A stretch of DNA of 64,000 bases from Nakamurella lactea DSM 19367. GTDB taxonomy: Bacteria; Actinomycetota; Actinomycetes; Mycobacteriales; Nakamurellaceae. The stretch is taken from positions 1-64,000 of the forward strand of contig NZ_AUFT01000015.1 in NCBI RefSeq assembly GCF_000426645.1, read 5' to 3'. Below are positions 28,211 through 37,876 of this stretch, piece after piece; the first letter of the stretch is position 1, and each line of letters begins with the position of its first letter. The translations under genes were made by a program, and so were the position numbers. The notes below the pieces were generated by a model. The model made no database searches, had not been told where the DNA came from, and saw only the letters and a program-made list of their open reading frames with translations.

Positions 28211-28362
28211 GGCGGTGGCTTTCGGGTGTCGTGAGTGTGCTGGCGAACGGACCATCTGCGTCGGGGCGCTGCCGCAACGCGATGACGTCGCGCGCTGCTT
28301 CGCCCCGGGGTCGGGACACGGTGGCGGGGCGCGGCAGGAGTTCCGCAGGCTGACCGGACAGG

Positions 28363-28734
28363 TCAGGCCGAGCGACGGTCCTGCCGCTCGGTAGCGGCCG
28401 CGCCGGCAGCGGCGTCGACGGCCGCACCCGGCAGTGGGCCGGGCACACCCTGCGGCATCTTCTCCGGGCCGAGCAACAACACCGCCCCGTTGGAGTTGTC
28501 GATCACCGGCCGGTAGCTGGCGCGGCGGTTGGCCGCGCCCTGCTTGACGTCCGAGGCGAAGGAACCCACCGCGTTGCCGACCTCGGCAATCGCGTCGGCC
28601 AGGTCGGCGGCGATCGCCGACGGCGTCAGCTTCGCCTTCAGCGCCTCGCGCGCCGCCACCTTCGCCCGGCGGGTACGCCGGGTCGCCGCGACGCCGAGTG
28701 CGACGCCCGCGGTGAACACGTACCTGCGCTTCAC
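28363..28734 (-). CDS. DUF6167-like small protein upstream of alaS
   Basis: A 123-residue protein. The N-terminus has a short hydrophobic segment ([13 protein letters not shown]) followed by basic residues [16 protein letters not shown], and a helical part with [19 protein letters not shown]. The tail is Pro/Gly/Ala-rich. The position directly before alaS and this composition match the conserved actinobacterial family usually called DUF6167, whose function is unknown. The neighbouring DUF948 gene often found in this block is not seen here. A gap of 152 bases separates it from alaS. Confidence 0.65.
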   Translation of the reverse strand: MKRRYVFTAGVALGVAATRRTRRAKVAAREALKAKLTPSAIAADLADAIAEVGNAVGSFASDVKQGAANRRASYRPVIDNSNGAVLLLGPEKMPQGVPGPLPGAAVDAAAGAAATERQDRRSA

Positions 28735-28844
28735 GGTTCTCCTTCGGCTGGGGTTCGGTGTCCCAGGCTACCCGGAAGGCGGTACCGAATGGCAGGTGCT
28801 GGGCGACCTGCATGCTTGACCCGCACGATTCACAGGCATCATTC

Positions 28845-29405
28845 ATGAATGGTCAACTTCCGCGGGTGGTGCCGGTGACCGCCGTCAACGGGCTGCCGGC
28901 CCACATCCTGCTGGTGCACGGGGTGGTGGTGCTGGTGCCGCTGGCCGCGCTGCTGCTGGTGCTGGCCGCGCTGTGGCCGGCGGCGCACCGCCGGCTGGGT
29001 GTCGTCACCCCGGCGGTCGCCCTGATCGCCCTGGTGCTGGTCCCGATCACCACGTCGGCCGGCGAGGCCCTGCTGGCCCGGCTCCCGTTCCGGGAGACCA
29101 ACCCGCTGATCCGGGCTCACACCGAACTGGGTGACGAGCTGCTGCCCTGGGTGGTCGGCCTGTTCGTCGCGGCACTGCTGGTCTGGGGACTGCCGCTGCT
29201 GGCCGAGCGGGTCGGGCCGGCTGCGGTCCTCCGGGCGCGCTGGTTGCACTGGGTGGTCGCCGTGCTCGCGGTTGCGGTGAGCGTGGTGACGGTCGTCCAG
29301 GTGGTGCGGATCGGCGAGGCCGGATCCCGCGCCGTGTACTCCGGTGTGGTGTGTGCCGACCCGGTGCAGCCGGGTGGCACCTGCTCCACCACACTGGGGG
29401 CATGA
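28845..29405 (+). CDS. DUF2231-like four-helix membrane protein
   Basis: A 186-residue protein with four transmembrane segments. The first begins [19 protein letters not shown], with two histidines spaced as in DUF2231 membrane proteins, and the rest are [38 protein letters not shown] and [19 protein letters not shown]. The C-terminal tail has two cysteines in [11 protein letters not shown], likely outside the membrane. It overlaps the next gene (FAD/Fe-S oxidoreductase) in ATGA. A TTGACC about 30 bases before the start may be a -35 element. A redox or heme-related role is suggested by the family histidines and neighbour, not proven. Confidence 0.65.
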   Translation: MNGQLPRVVPVTAVNGLPAHILLVHGVVVLVPLAALLLVLAALWPAAHRRLGVVTPAVALIALVLVPITTSAGEALLARLPFRETNPLIRAHTELGDELLPWVVGLFVAALLVWGLPLLAERVGPAAVLRARWLHWVVAVLAVAVSVVTVVQVVRIGEAGSRAVYSGVVCADPVQPGGTCSTTLGA

Positions 29406-32377
29406 GCCAGCGAGCAGCCGCCGGAACCGTGATCGACCGGAATCCGCTGGACGAACCCGGCCGGGTGCGGCTCGGCGAACGGCTGGCCGAACTGGTTTCC
29501 GGCGACGTCGCGTTCGACGGCGCCACCCGCGCGGTCTACGCCACGGATTCGTCCAACTACCGACAGGTGCCGCTCGGCGTGGTCTTCCCGCGGGACGCCG
29601 CCGACGTGGTCGCGGTGGTCCGGGCCTGCGCCGAAGTCGGCGCCGCGGTACTCGGCCGTGGCGCCGGCACCGGACTTGCCGGCCAGACGGTGAATGTCGG
29701 TGTGGTGCTGGACTTCTCCCGGCACATGACGGCAATCCTGGAGTTGGATCCCGAGCAGCGGGTGGCCAGGGTGCAGCCGGGCCTGGTGCTGGACGATCTG
29801 CGCGCGGCCGCCGAGGTGCACGGCCTCACGTTCGGTCCCGACCCGGCCACCCACGCCTGGTGCACCCTCGGCGGGATGATCGGCAACAACTCCTGCGGCA
29901 CCCACGCGTTGTATGCCGGTAAGACGGTGGACAACGTCCGCCGGCTGCGGATCGTGACCGCCGCCGGCGAGGACCTGTGGGTCGGCCGCTATGACGCCGA
30001 CGAGTACTCCGCGGCGGTCGCCGGCGGCGGCGAACTGGCCCGGCTGCTCGGCGGCGCCCGTGAGCTCGGCCGCCGGTACGCCGAGGAGATCGCCGACCGC
30101 TACCCGGACATCCCGCGCCGGGTCTCGGGCTACAACCTGGACCAGGTGGTACCCGGCCGGCCGACCGACCTGGCCCGGATGTTGGTCGGGTCGGAATCCA
30201 CCCTGGCGCTGGTGGTCGAGGCGGAGTTGGACCTGGCGCCCTCCCCCGCGGTCCGGCACCTGGTGGCCCTCGGTTATCCGGACATCTTCCTGGCCGCCGA
30301 TGCCGTGCCCTCGCTGGTCGAGTTCGGCCTGCTGGGCCTGGAAGGGATGGACGACACACTGGTCAACCAATCGGCGGCGATCGGACTGAACGAGGCCGGG
30401 ATCGCATTGCTGCCACCGGGCCGCGGCTGGCTGCTGGCCGAAATCGGTGACGACGATCCGGCGATCGCCGAACGCCGGGTCGGCGAGTTCCTGACCCGGC
30501 TGCCGGCCGACGTACAGGCCAGGCGGATCACCGATCCCGTTGAGGTGAAACAGCTCTGGGCAGTGCGGGAGGCGGGCTTGGCGGCCACCGCCCGACCACC
30601 GGGTCGCCCGCCGAACCACGAGGGCTGGGAGGACGCCGCGGTACCGCCGGCCCGGCTCGGCGAGTACCTGCGGCGGATCACTGCGCTGTGGGCCGAATAC
30701 GGCTACTCCGGCGCCTGGTACGGCCATTTCGGCCAGGGCTGTGTGCACACCAGGAACCCGTTCGACTTCTCCACCGTTTCCGGATTGGCCGACTTCCGTT
30801 CGTTCATCGAGCGGGCGGCCGATGTGGTGGTCGAGTTGGGCGGCTCGGTCTCCGGCGAACACGGCGACGGGCAGGCGCGCGGCGAGTTGCTCGAGCGGAT
30901 GTTCGGGCCGGAGATCATCCAGGCGTTCCGGTCGCTGAAGGCACTCTTCGATCCGGCCGGCATCCTCAACCCGGGCAAGCTGGTCGATCCGTTCCCGTTG
31001 GACACCAACCTCAAACACGGCCCACAGCACCATGTCTCGAAGCTCGGCAAGCAGACGATCATGGCGTTGTCACACGACGGCGGGTCGCTCGCCGAGGCCG
31101 CCGAGCGGTGCGTCGGCGTCGGTCGCTGCCGCCGGGACGATCTTGGGGTGATGTGTCCCAGCTACCGGGCGACCCGGGACGAACGGCACTCCACCCGGGG
31201 TCGGGCGAAGGCGCTGCAGGAGATGTTCACCGGCGAGGTGTCGCCGGAGACCTGGCGCAACGACGACGTGCACGACGCCTTGTCGTTGTGCCTGGCCTGC
31301 AAGGGCTGCGCGGTCGATTGTCCCACCGGGGTGGACATGGCGACCTACAAGAGCGAGTTCCACGCGCACTACTACGCGGGCCGGGCGCGCCCCCGGCACA
31401 TGTACGCGCTCGGGTTGCTGCCCTGGGCGACCCGGCTGGCCGCCCGGATGCCCGCTCTGGCGAACCTGGTGCTCGGCATGCGCGGGGTGAGCCCGTTGGT
31501 ACGCAAGGCGGCCGGGGTCACCACCTCCCGCCCGGCGCCGCGGTTCACCCGGAAATCGTTCCGCCGCACCGCGCGGACCGAGCAGCGCCGACTGGCCCGT
31601 GACGCCGGGCGGTGGAAGACGACCTCCGGTGCCCGCTCGACAGCGACACCGTCAGCCCCGACGGTGGTGCTCTGGCCGGACACCTTCACCGATGTGTTCG
31701 ATCCGCAGCTCGGCACCGATGTACTCGGCGCCCTGCGGGCGGTCGGCGAACGGGTGCACGTGCCCACCGAGTGGGCCTGCTGCGGCCGCACGCTGTACGA
31801 CCCCGGCATGCTCTCGCTGGCCCGGCGTTCCCTGCGAAACGTGCTGGACATCTTGGATCCGTATGTGTCACAAGGGATTCCGGTGGTGGTACCGGAGCCG
31901 AGCTGCCTGGCCGCGTTCCGCGACGAGCTGCCGCAGCTGCTGCCGGACGACCCGCGGGCTGGTCGGCTGGCCGGGCTGGCCCGGTCGCTGTCCGAGCACC
32001 TGCTGGCCGTCGGGCTGCCGACCCGGCCGGTGCCGGCGGCGGGCAACGCCGAGCAGGTCATCGTGCACCCGCACTGCCACGGGCGGGCGACCGTCGGGGT
32101 CGACCCCGATCGAGAGGTGCTGCAGCGGCTGGGCTACGACGTGGTGGTGGCCGACGCCGGCTGCTGCGGGCTGGCCGGCTCGTTCGGCTTCGCCGCCGAG
32201 ACCGCTGCCCTGGGTCGGCAGATCGGCGAACAGGACTGGCTGCCGCGGCTGCGCGCGCAGGGCGGCGAACGAACGGTGGCGATGGACGGCTTCTCGTGTC
32301 TGACGCAATACACCCAACTCGCCGACGCACCGGCCCCGTCGACAGTAGCCGCGCTGATCCACCGCGCCCTGGGCTGA
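29402..32377 (+). CDS. FAD-linked and 4Fe-4S oxidoreductase (D-lactate/glycolate dehydrogenase type)
   Basis: A 991-residue fusion resembling GlcD plus GlcF. Residues about 40-280 form a PCMH FAD domain with LGRGAGTGLAGQTVNVG and GGMIGNNSCGTHALYAG. Then comes the FAD-oxidase C domain with GHFGQGCVHTRNPFD and SGEHGDGQARGELL. The Fe-S part has CVGVGRCRRD...CPSY and CLACKGCAVDCPTGVD. Two CCG-type motifs end the protein (WACCGRTLYDPG and DAGCCGLAGSFGF). It oxidises 2-hydroxy acids and passes electrons to the membrane quinone pool. It is translationally coupled to the DUF2231-like membrane gene. Confidence 0.9.
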   Translation: MSQRAAAGTVIDRNPLDEPGRVRLGERLAELVSGDVAFDGATRAVYATDSSNYRQVPLGVVFPRDAADVVAVVRACAEVGAAVLGRGAGTGLAGQTVNVGVVLDFSRHMTAILELDPEQRVARVQPGLVLDDLRAAAEVHGLTFGPDPATHAWCTLGGMIGNNSCGTHALYAGKTVDNVRRLRIVTAAGEDLWVGRYDADEYSAAVAGGGELARLLGGARELGRRYAEEIADRYPDIPRRVSGYNLDQVVPGRPTDLARMLVGSESTLALVVEAELDLAPSPAVRHLVALGYPDIFLAADAVPSLVEFGLLGLEGMDDTLVNQSAAIGLNEAGIALLPPGRGWLLAEIGDDDPAIAERRVGEFLTRLPADVQARRITDPVEVKQLWAVREAGLAATARPPGRPPNHEGWEDAAVPPARLGEYLRRITALWAEYGYSGAWYGHFGQGCVHTRNPFDFSTVSGLADFRSFIERAADVVVELGGSVSGEHGDGQARGELLERMFGPEIIQAFRSLKALFDPAGILNPGKLVDPFPLDTNLKHGPQHHVSKLGKQTIMALSHDGGSLAEAAERCVGVGRCRRDDLGVMCPSYRATRDERHSTRGRAKALQEMFTGEVSPETWRNDDVHDALSLCLACKGCAVDCPTGVDMATYKSEFHAHYYAGRARPRHMYALGLLPWATRLAARMPALANLVLGMRGVSPLVRKAAGVTTSRPAPRFTRKSFRRTARTEQRRLARDAGRWKTTSGARSTATPSAPTVVLWPDTFTDVFDPQLGTDVLGALRAVGERVHVPTEWACCGRTLYDPGMLSLARRSLRNVLDILDPYVSQGIPVVVPEPSCLAAFRDELPQLLPDDPRAGRLAGLARSLSEHLLAVGLPTRPVPAAGNAEQVIVHPHCHGRATVGVDPDREVLQRLGYDVVVADAGCCGLAGSFGFAAETAALGRQIGEQDWLPRLRAQGGERTVAMDGFSCLTQYTQLADAPAPSTVAALIHRALG

Positions 32378-32379
32378 CG

Positions 32380-32460
32380 CAACCGGCACAACTCAACCCG
32401 GCACAACTCAACCCGGCACAACTCAACCCGACGCACCCCAACCGACGCACCCCAACCGAC
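32380..32460. repeat. short tandem repeat array after the oxidoreductase gene
   Basis: Directly after the stop, a 15-base unit (CAACCCGGCACAACT with slight variation in the first copy) occurs three times, followed by a 14-base unit (AACCGACGCACCCC) twice. A second repeat type (next entry) adjoins it. The strand carries no gene here. The gap from 32378 to 32707 is 330 bases and holds only these repeats. Confidence 0.7.
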
Positions 32461-32461
32461 C

Positions 32462-32540
32462 GACTCGGAGCGTTCCTCCCCGCCGCACCACCGAAAGCGC
32501 ACCCCAACCCGCCGACTCGGAGGATGACTCCCCGGCGCGG
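32462..32540. repeat. dispersed repeat, copy 1
   Basis: A 79-base non-coding unit starting GACTCGGAGCG and ending GACTCCCCGGCGCGG. It contains two short GGAG-loop-CTCC hairpins separated by GCGCACCCCAACC. A second copy, 78 bases and clearly alike, is at 47903-47980 in the same orientation. The two lie on either side of the large operon and lysE. See findings. Confidence 0.65.
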
Positions 32541-32707
32541 GTCGACAGCGAACCCAAGGACTCGGTCGGGCCGGCTGCGGCGCCGTCGCCAAGGCTGCGG
32601 TGAGCCGCAGCAGTGACGGTGCATCCGGTCGGCCCGCCCGGCCCTCTTCTGGCTGACGGACGACGCGCATCCCAGAGCCGTCGGCGCACTCATCGGCAGG
32701 AGCCGCC

Positions 32708-35125
32708 GTGCCCGATCAGACATCACCCCTGGCCTCCAGGCTGCACGCGGTCAGGCTGACCCGCACCGATTCGGCGATCATTGCCGCCCGCCGCCCCTCT
32801 CGCTGGCGGCCACGGCCGGCGACGGTGCCGGCCGCCGAGAGCGCCCATCCGGTGGCGCCGGCCGCGCCGGCGGCAGACACGATGATCTTCACCGCGCCCG
32901 ACCGGACGACCTACTACCTGCCACGGCTGCGGCTGCGCAGTTCGCAGCAGGCCTACGACGTGCGGATCCAGCCATCGGCGGACGGCCGCTGGACCGTCAG
33001 ATTCGGCGTCGAGCCGTTCCCGGCTCCGGAACTCGGTGATGCCGCCAGATCCGCCACCGCACTGACCGTCGCCATCACGGCAGCGCTGCAGTATTCGACG
33101 CCGATCACCCGCGTGCACACCGCCACCGAGGTAACACCGGACGCCGGGGGTTGGACCGTGGGCTTCGCCGTCACCCTCGAGGAGAAGGACGCCATCCTGT
33201 GGGCCATGCGGTCGGACGTCGGCGCCGTACTCGAGCTGACCCGCAGCGCAACAGTCGCCGTGCCGGTATCCACCGGCGGGACGAAGCCCGTCCCGACCAG
33301 ATGGATCACGGTGCTGGAGGCGGGAAACCTGGCAGTCACCGACCAACTCGTCCCGCCCGAACAGTTCGTCCCGGTGGAACCCGACAAGCTCATCCCGGTG
33401 CACCCGGACGACGATCCGCACCCGGAATGGATCACCAACTGGACGTCGGTGCCGGCCGCCGTCATCGACCTCACCACCGCGGTGGACACCTCGAGCGCAG
33501 AAGCCGCGGCCACCGGTGAGGTGACTACCGATCAGCTCGCCACACGGATAGCCGCCGACCGCGCCCGCGACATCACCGGCGGCACCGCCCACTTCTTGTC
33601 GAGCAGGTCGTTCCGGGTTGCCCGCGAGGCGGCTGCCGGCGAGCCTCTGGGGCTGATCACCGACGATCAGGTCGGCGTCGCGGCCCGGATCGTCCGAGAT
33701 CACCGCACGGCAGGGTGGCTGTCGACGAGCGCGGCAGAGCGGCTGTTCGCGATCGACCCCATCCGCGGCGACCGCCCGGTGGTCGTGACCGGGCCGGCGG
33801 AACCGGTGGCCGCCGTCAGCTACCAGGACCTCGCTCCGGTCTCATCGATCCCGCTGCGGTTCGATCCGGCCGTACACCCGGAGATCTTCGGCGGCGGAAC
33901 CGGTTCCCCCCAGCCCGGCTTCACCCGCCACCAGGTGCGCTACCCGGACACCGACGCCGGTCGGGTGCACGTCTACTTCCAGGACAACGCCCGCCCAGAG
34001 GTGTTCTCCTACCTGCCCGACGAATTCCGGCTCGGCCGGACCGACGAACCGCCGCTGCGCCCGGCCCTGGCCTTCGGCATCGACCAGGGGCAGCAGAGCC
34101 AGGACGCCACCGTGGAGCTCACCGTCCACCTCGAACCGTTCGCTGACGACGCCCGGCTGGCAGCTGCGGGTCAGGCGCTGACCGCCGCCATTCCCACTGC
34201 GCCGCAGGGTCAACCGCAGCCCATCCCGGTTCTGCAACCGGCGCAGGCACCGGCGACCTTGTCGCTGGCACTACCGGCCGGGGCGCAACTGGCGACTCCG
34301 CAGATCGACCTGGCGAACGGGTTCCCGCTGTCGGCCACCTTCCCGTTCGCGGCGTTCCAGAGCGTGTTCGCCGCGCTGGCGGCAACCGACGTAGTGGCCG
34401 ACGCGCTGCGCGGCGCGGTGACCGTCCAGGCCGGTGGGGTCACGCCGGACCAGGTACCGGTGAGCATCCGGTTCGGCCAGACAGTCGGCCCGGTCCTCAC
34501 CACCGCACTGGCGCCGGCAGACCAGGCGAACCCGTCGGCGGACGGTGCATTGAGCGTGACCCTGACCAATGCCACCGAGAGTCCGGTGCGGATCACCGCA
34601 CTTCTGATCACGCTGAGCCGGGCCGGCAGCACGGTCGGCTGCACCGTCGAGGGCCCCGCGCTGCCGACCGACCTGACCGCCGGGGCGAGCTGCGCAGCGA
34701 CGCTGACACCGGCCGCGGCGCTGCCCGGCGACGGGGAGATCGCCGTCGACATCGACCCCGGCGGCGTCACCGTGCTGCCCGACGCGGAGGCGATCCTCGC
34801 CGTCACCCTCGACAGCCGGATAGACCAGATGTCGGCGCGGCCGCTGACGATCATCACCACGCCGGCCAAACTTGCCGGCGGCGGCAACCCGGTCGAGACG
34901 GTCGTGGTGGAGATCGACGGCATCCGGACCGACGCGCCGGTCCTGGACGCCGCGACCAGCAAGATCGTCACCTCCGTCCCGGTCCCGCTGGCCGACGTCC
35001 TGTTGCGCCGGGACGATGGCGGGCGCTACCGATTCCGGCAGACCGTCATCCACACCTCCGGCGAGACCACCGCGGACACCGACTGGCGGACCGGATCCGC
35101 CGGCGTTCTCGTGGTCCCGGTGTGA
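32708..35125 (+). CDS. large uncharacterised beta-rich protein, operon gene 1
   Basis: An 805-residue protein from GTG 32708 with AGGAG 6 bases upstream. The first 55 residues are Arg/Ala-rich and resemble no signal peptide. A module at about residues 60-170 begins FTAPDRTTYYLPRLRLRS and includes the GWTVGFAVTLEEKDAIL segment, matching the N-terminal module of the next five genes. The rest is beta-rich, with a Pro-containing stretch near residue 490 and an Ala/Thr-rich segment. The last about 90 residues (VVVEIDGIRTDAP...DWRTGS) fit the terminal beta modules of the family. No known domain recognised. One base separates its stop from the next start. Confidence 0.7.
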   Translation: MPDQTSPLASRLHAVRLTRTDSAIIAARRPSRWRPRPATVPAAESAHPVAPAAPAADTMIFTAPDRTTYYLPRLRLRSSQQAYDVRIQPSADGRWTVRFGVEPFPAPELGDAARSATALTVAITAALQYSTPITRVHTATEVTPDAGGWTVGFAVTLEEKDAILWAMRSDVGAVLELTRSATVAVPVSTGGTKPVPTRWITVLEAGNLAVTDQLVPPEQFVPVEPDKLIPVHPDDDPHPEWITNWTSVPAAVIDLTTAVDTSSAEAAATGEVTTDQLATRIAADRARDITGGTAHFLSSRSFRVAREAAAGEPLGLITDDQVGVAARIVRDHRTAGWLSTSAAERLFAIDPIRGDRPVVVTGPAEPVAAVSYQDLAPVSSIPLRFDPAVHPEIFGGGTGSPQPGFTRHQVRYPDTDAGRVHVYFQDNARPEVFSYLPDEFRLGRTDEPPLRPALAFGIDQGQQSQDATVELTVHLEPFADDARLAAAGQALTAAIPTAPQGQPQPIPVLQPAQAPATLSLALPAGAQLATPQIDLANGFPLSATFPFAAFQSVFAALAATDVVADALRGAVTVQAGGVTPDQVPVSIRFGQTVGPVLTTALAPADQANPSADGALSVTLTNATESPVRITALLITLSRAGSTVGCTVEGPALPTDLTAGASCAATLTPAAALPGDGEIAVDIDPGGVTVLPDAEAILAVTLDSRIDQMSARPLTIITTPAKLAGGGNPVETVVVEIDGIRTDAPVLDAATSKIVTSVPVPLADVLLRRDDGGRYRFRQTVIHTSGETTADTDWRTGSAGVLVVPV

Positions 35126-35126
35126 T

Positions 35127-37013
35127 ATGACGACCCCGGGTCTGACCGGCCTGCCCGACTGGCACCATCCCGAAAGACTGGGCGGGGTGCGCTGTTTCGC
35201 GGCCTACGATCGGCCCGGCGGCTGGTATCTGCCGCCGGTCAGGTTGATCGTTCCGCCCGCCGGAGGTATGCGCGTCGACAAGTACAGCGCCGACCTCGGC
35301 GACACCGTCGCCCGGTACGGCGTGCTGGCGATCACCTTCGCCGCTGGGTACGACCTCCAGCAGGCCGCCGTTTCGGCCCTCGGCACACCCGTCCGGCTGC
35401 AGCGGTTACCACTGGCGGCCGGCACCGCGCTGGTGACCGCGTTCACCGACGACGCGGCGGTGCCGGCAACGACAACAGGGATGACGGAGCCGGGAACGAC
35501 CGGACCAGGCGGCCTCGGCGTACCGATCGCACTGGACCCGGCCGGCGCCTCGTCCTTCACCTGCACTCTGCTCCTGGACGCCAACGTGACCGAGTTGGCC
35601 GTTCAGAGCTATCTGGCCGGAGCCAGCCCGTTCACCGCCTACGCGGTGCTGTCGGCGTTCGGCGTCGGTGCCAGGTACGCCGCGGCGATCGACCTGACCC
35701 TCGACGCGCTGCCCACCGGCGAACTGACCCGGGGAGATCTGGTGGCCAGGTGCCGGGCCGACCCGGCGTCCCTCGGCGTCCGTCTCACCACCGACGCACC
35801 CGGCAACCGCAACGGACCGGCCGATCCGTCGCGCGGCCCCAACCCCGCCGACCAAGCCGATCAAGCCGATCTTGCCGAGGCGGTCGTCGACCGGATCGTG
35901 GCCCGCTTCGGCACACCGGTGCCCGCGCCCCTCGACGCCGCGGCCGCCGACGCCGCGACGGCCGACGAGAACGCCGTGCGACTGCGACTGGACCCCGGGG
36001 CGGCCGCCGGCGGCGTCGTTCACGAGGACCTGCGGGACGCCGTGGTCGTCCCGCGCTTCTTCCCGGTCATCGCCAATCCCGGTGCGCTGCTACCGACGGG
36101 CGCCGGACAACCCGCGGTGATCGCGGTCCACAACCTGCCGGCGCTGGACTCGGGCTGGCGGCGGATCACCGTCCGCACCACGGCCAGAGCGCCGATCATC
36201 GGTGCCGCCGCGCTCGGCGCGCACCTGCAGATCCCCGCCGAACCGCCCGCGCGCCCGCAATCGATCGACGAGATGCCGATCTTCGACGAGGCCGGCACGG
36301 TGACGGTGCCGGTCCGGCTCGCCCCGGAGGCGCCGATCACCGGGACGGTCACCGGGTACGTCCTGCTGGACTCGGAGACCGAACTCCGCAGCGGGCAGCC
36401 GCGAACGCTGGACGAGGCCGGCCGGTCCGGGCTGCGCCGGCTCGAGCTGATCATCGGTACCGATGCCTTCGGTGCGCGGGTCGTGCCGGTCGACCTGGAC
36501 AGCGCACTGCACGACTGCGCGGTGACCATCGACTACCGGCGGGACGACAGCCCGATCACCTCGAGCGGGGCCATCGGGGCGACCGCCGCGGCCGTGATCA
36601 CCGCCGCGACCTTTGTGCTGCCACCGCCGGAGGCGGTGCGCGGCCGGGAGTGGTTCCAGGTAACTGCTGTCGACGCCGACGGCCACCAGGCCACGGCCCC
36701 ATTGCCGGTGGGCACCGCGACCGTCGACCCGTTCCTGTTCCCGGGCACCGGCCCGGCGCAGGTGCGGGTGACCGCGGATTTCACCCGTGCGACGCAGGAC
36801 GTGGTCAGGGTGCAGATCATCGGCCAGGACGCCGACCGCGACCTGGTGCCGGCCGGGGGCCGCCTCGACCTGACCAGGGCCAAGCCCTCAGACACCGCGC
36901 ACTGGTTCGCCCGCTCGCCCTTCGCGACCGGCTACCGCTGGCGTCTGCTCGGCGCCGCCGACTGGTCCGATCCCGTCCCGGCCGGGGACCCGCTGACGGT
37001 GACCGCACCATGA
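35127..37013 (+). CDS. uncharacterised family protein, operon gene 2
   Basis: A 628-residue protein. It opens with a Pro/Gly-rich segment and FAAYDRPGGWYLPPVRLIVPP, the family N-terminal motif. At about residues 130-195 there is the family segment SSFTCTLLLDANVTELAVQ followed by SPFTAYAVLSAFGVGARYAA, equivalent to the same segment in later paralogues. A helical stretch with DQADQADLAEAVV follows. The C-terminal third is beta-rich with RVTADFTRATQDVVRVQI and ends in DWSDPVPAGDP. No signal peptide or catalytic motif recognised. Its stop overlaps the next start in ATGA. Confidence 0.7.
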   Translation: MTTPGLTGLPDWHHPERLGGVRCFAAYDRPGGWYLPPVRLIVPPAGGMRVDKYSADLGDTVARYGVLAITFAAGYDLQQAAVSALGTPVRLQRLPLAAGTALVTAFTDDAAVPATTTGMTEPGTTGPGGLGVPIALDPAGASSFTCTLLLDANVTELAVQSYLAGASPFTAYAVLSAFGVGARYAAAIDLTLDALPTGELTRGDLVARCRADPASLGVRLTTDAPGNRNGPADPSRGPNPADQADQADLAEAVVDRIVARFGTPVPAPLDAAAADAATADENAVRLRLDPGAAAGGVVHEDLRDAVVVPRFFPVIANPGALLPTGAGQPAVIAVHNLPALDSGWRRITVRTTARAPIIGAAALGAHLQIPAEPPARPQSIDEMPIFDEAGTVTVPVRLAPEAPITGTVTGYVLLDSETELRSGQPRTLDEAGRSGLRRLELIIGTDAFGARVVPVDLDSALHDCAVTIDYRRDDSPITSSGAIGATAAAVITAATFVLPPPEAVRGREWFQVTAVDADGHQATAPLPVGTATVDPFLFPGTGPAQVRVTADFTRATQDVVRVQIIGQDADRDLVPAGGRLDLTRAKPSDTAHWFARSPFATGYRWRLLGAADWSDPVPAGDPLTVTAP

Positions 37014-37825
37014 CCGCCGGCGGGCCGGGCCAGCCGGCCGGCGGGTGGACCGTCGTCGACGGCATCACGGTGTTCCCCACCGACGATCCGGCCGCCTGGC
37101 AGTACCTGCCGCCGGGCGAGGTCGTCCGGCTGCCGGACGGCCGCCGGTCGCTGTCGGTGGTCGAGGCCGGACCGATCGCCTACCTGACGGTGACCACACA
37201 CCTGTTCGCCGGGCCGGACCTGCTCACCGCGCTGCGCCGATCGCTCGCCGACCGCGTGTCGGTCGCGGCCGACCGGATCGCGCTCACCGTCGTCCCGGTG
37301 CGGCGGGCCGCCGCCGAGCTGATCATCGGCGAGGGCAACACGCCGGCCGCGACGTCGTTCACGTCAGGCACCATCGGCTGGGACGCGGCCTTCCAGGTGA
37401 GCCTGGATGCCGATGCCGCCCGACAGGTGCGGGCCGGGCTGTCCGGCCGGCGCGACCGACTGCGCATCCGCTATCGGGTCATCGTCGTCCCTCGCACCGC
37501 CGGCGTCACGGGCACGACGATCAGCATGACCAGCAGCACCGTCATCACCAGCAGCAGTTCGACCAGCAGCAGCACCAGCAGCGGTCGCCCGACCGACTCC
37601 TCGGCCCGATCGGCCGGTGACCGGGACGAGGTGAATCCCCCGGACGGCGGAGAAGATCCCCCATTCGCCGCGACCGCAAACGCGGATCCGGACCCTCAGA
37701 TAGGACAAACCACCACCGCGTCGGCCGGCCGGCACGAGGGTTCGCATCCGACTGATCCGGCGCCGCCGACACCGACACCCGGCGTGGAGTTCGTGCTCGA
37801 CATCGACGCCGCCGACTGGATCTGA
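37010..37825 (+). CDS. uncharacterised family protein, operon gene 3 (short)
   Basis: A 271-residue protein. It shows the family opening GWTVVDGITVFPTDDPAAW followed by QYLPPGEVVRLP, and the AAFQVSLDADAARQVRAGL segment that matches the N-terminal module of its neighbours. After this comes a Ser/Thr-rich low-complexity region (SMTSSTVITSSSSTSSS) near residues 165-195, then an acidic Pro/Asp region, and it ends VEFVLDIDAADWI. It lacks the C-terminal beta modules, so it is a truncated or adaptor form of the family. It overlaps the previous gene by four bases. Confidence 0.65.
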   Translation: MTAGGPGQPAGGWTVVDGITVFPTDDPAAWQYLPPGEVVRLPDGRRSLSVVEAGPIAYLTVTTHLFAGPDLLTALRRSLADRVSVAADRIALTVVPVRRAAAELIIGEGNTPAATSFTSGTIGWDAAFQVSLDADAARQVRAGLSGRRDRLRIRYRVIVVPRTAGVTGTTISMTSSTVITSSSSTSSSTSSGRPTDSSARSAGDRDEVNPPDGGEDPPFAATANADPDPQIGQTTTASAGRHEGSHPTDPAPPTPTPGVEFVLDIDAADWI

Positions 37826-37876
37826 AGCCGCCGACCGATCGGCGGACGCCCCATCAACCGGCCCGAAGGGACGATC

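Noticed and set aside
28349-28366. CTGACC-GGACA-GGTCAG hairpin as terminator near the DUF6167-like gene end
   Set aside because: The stem is short, overlaps the coding end and has no U-run; judged chance.
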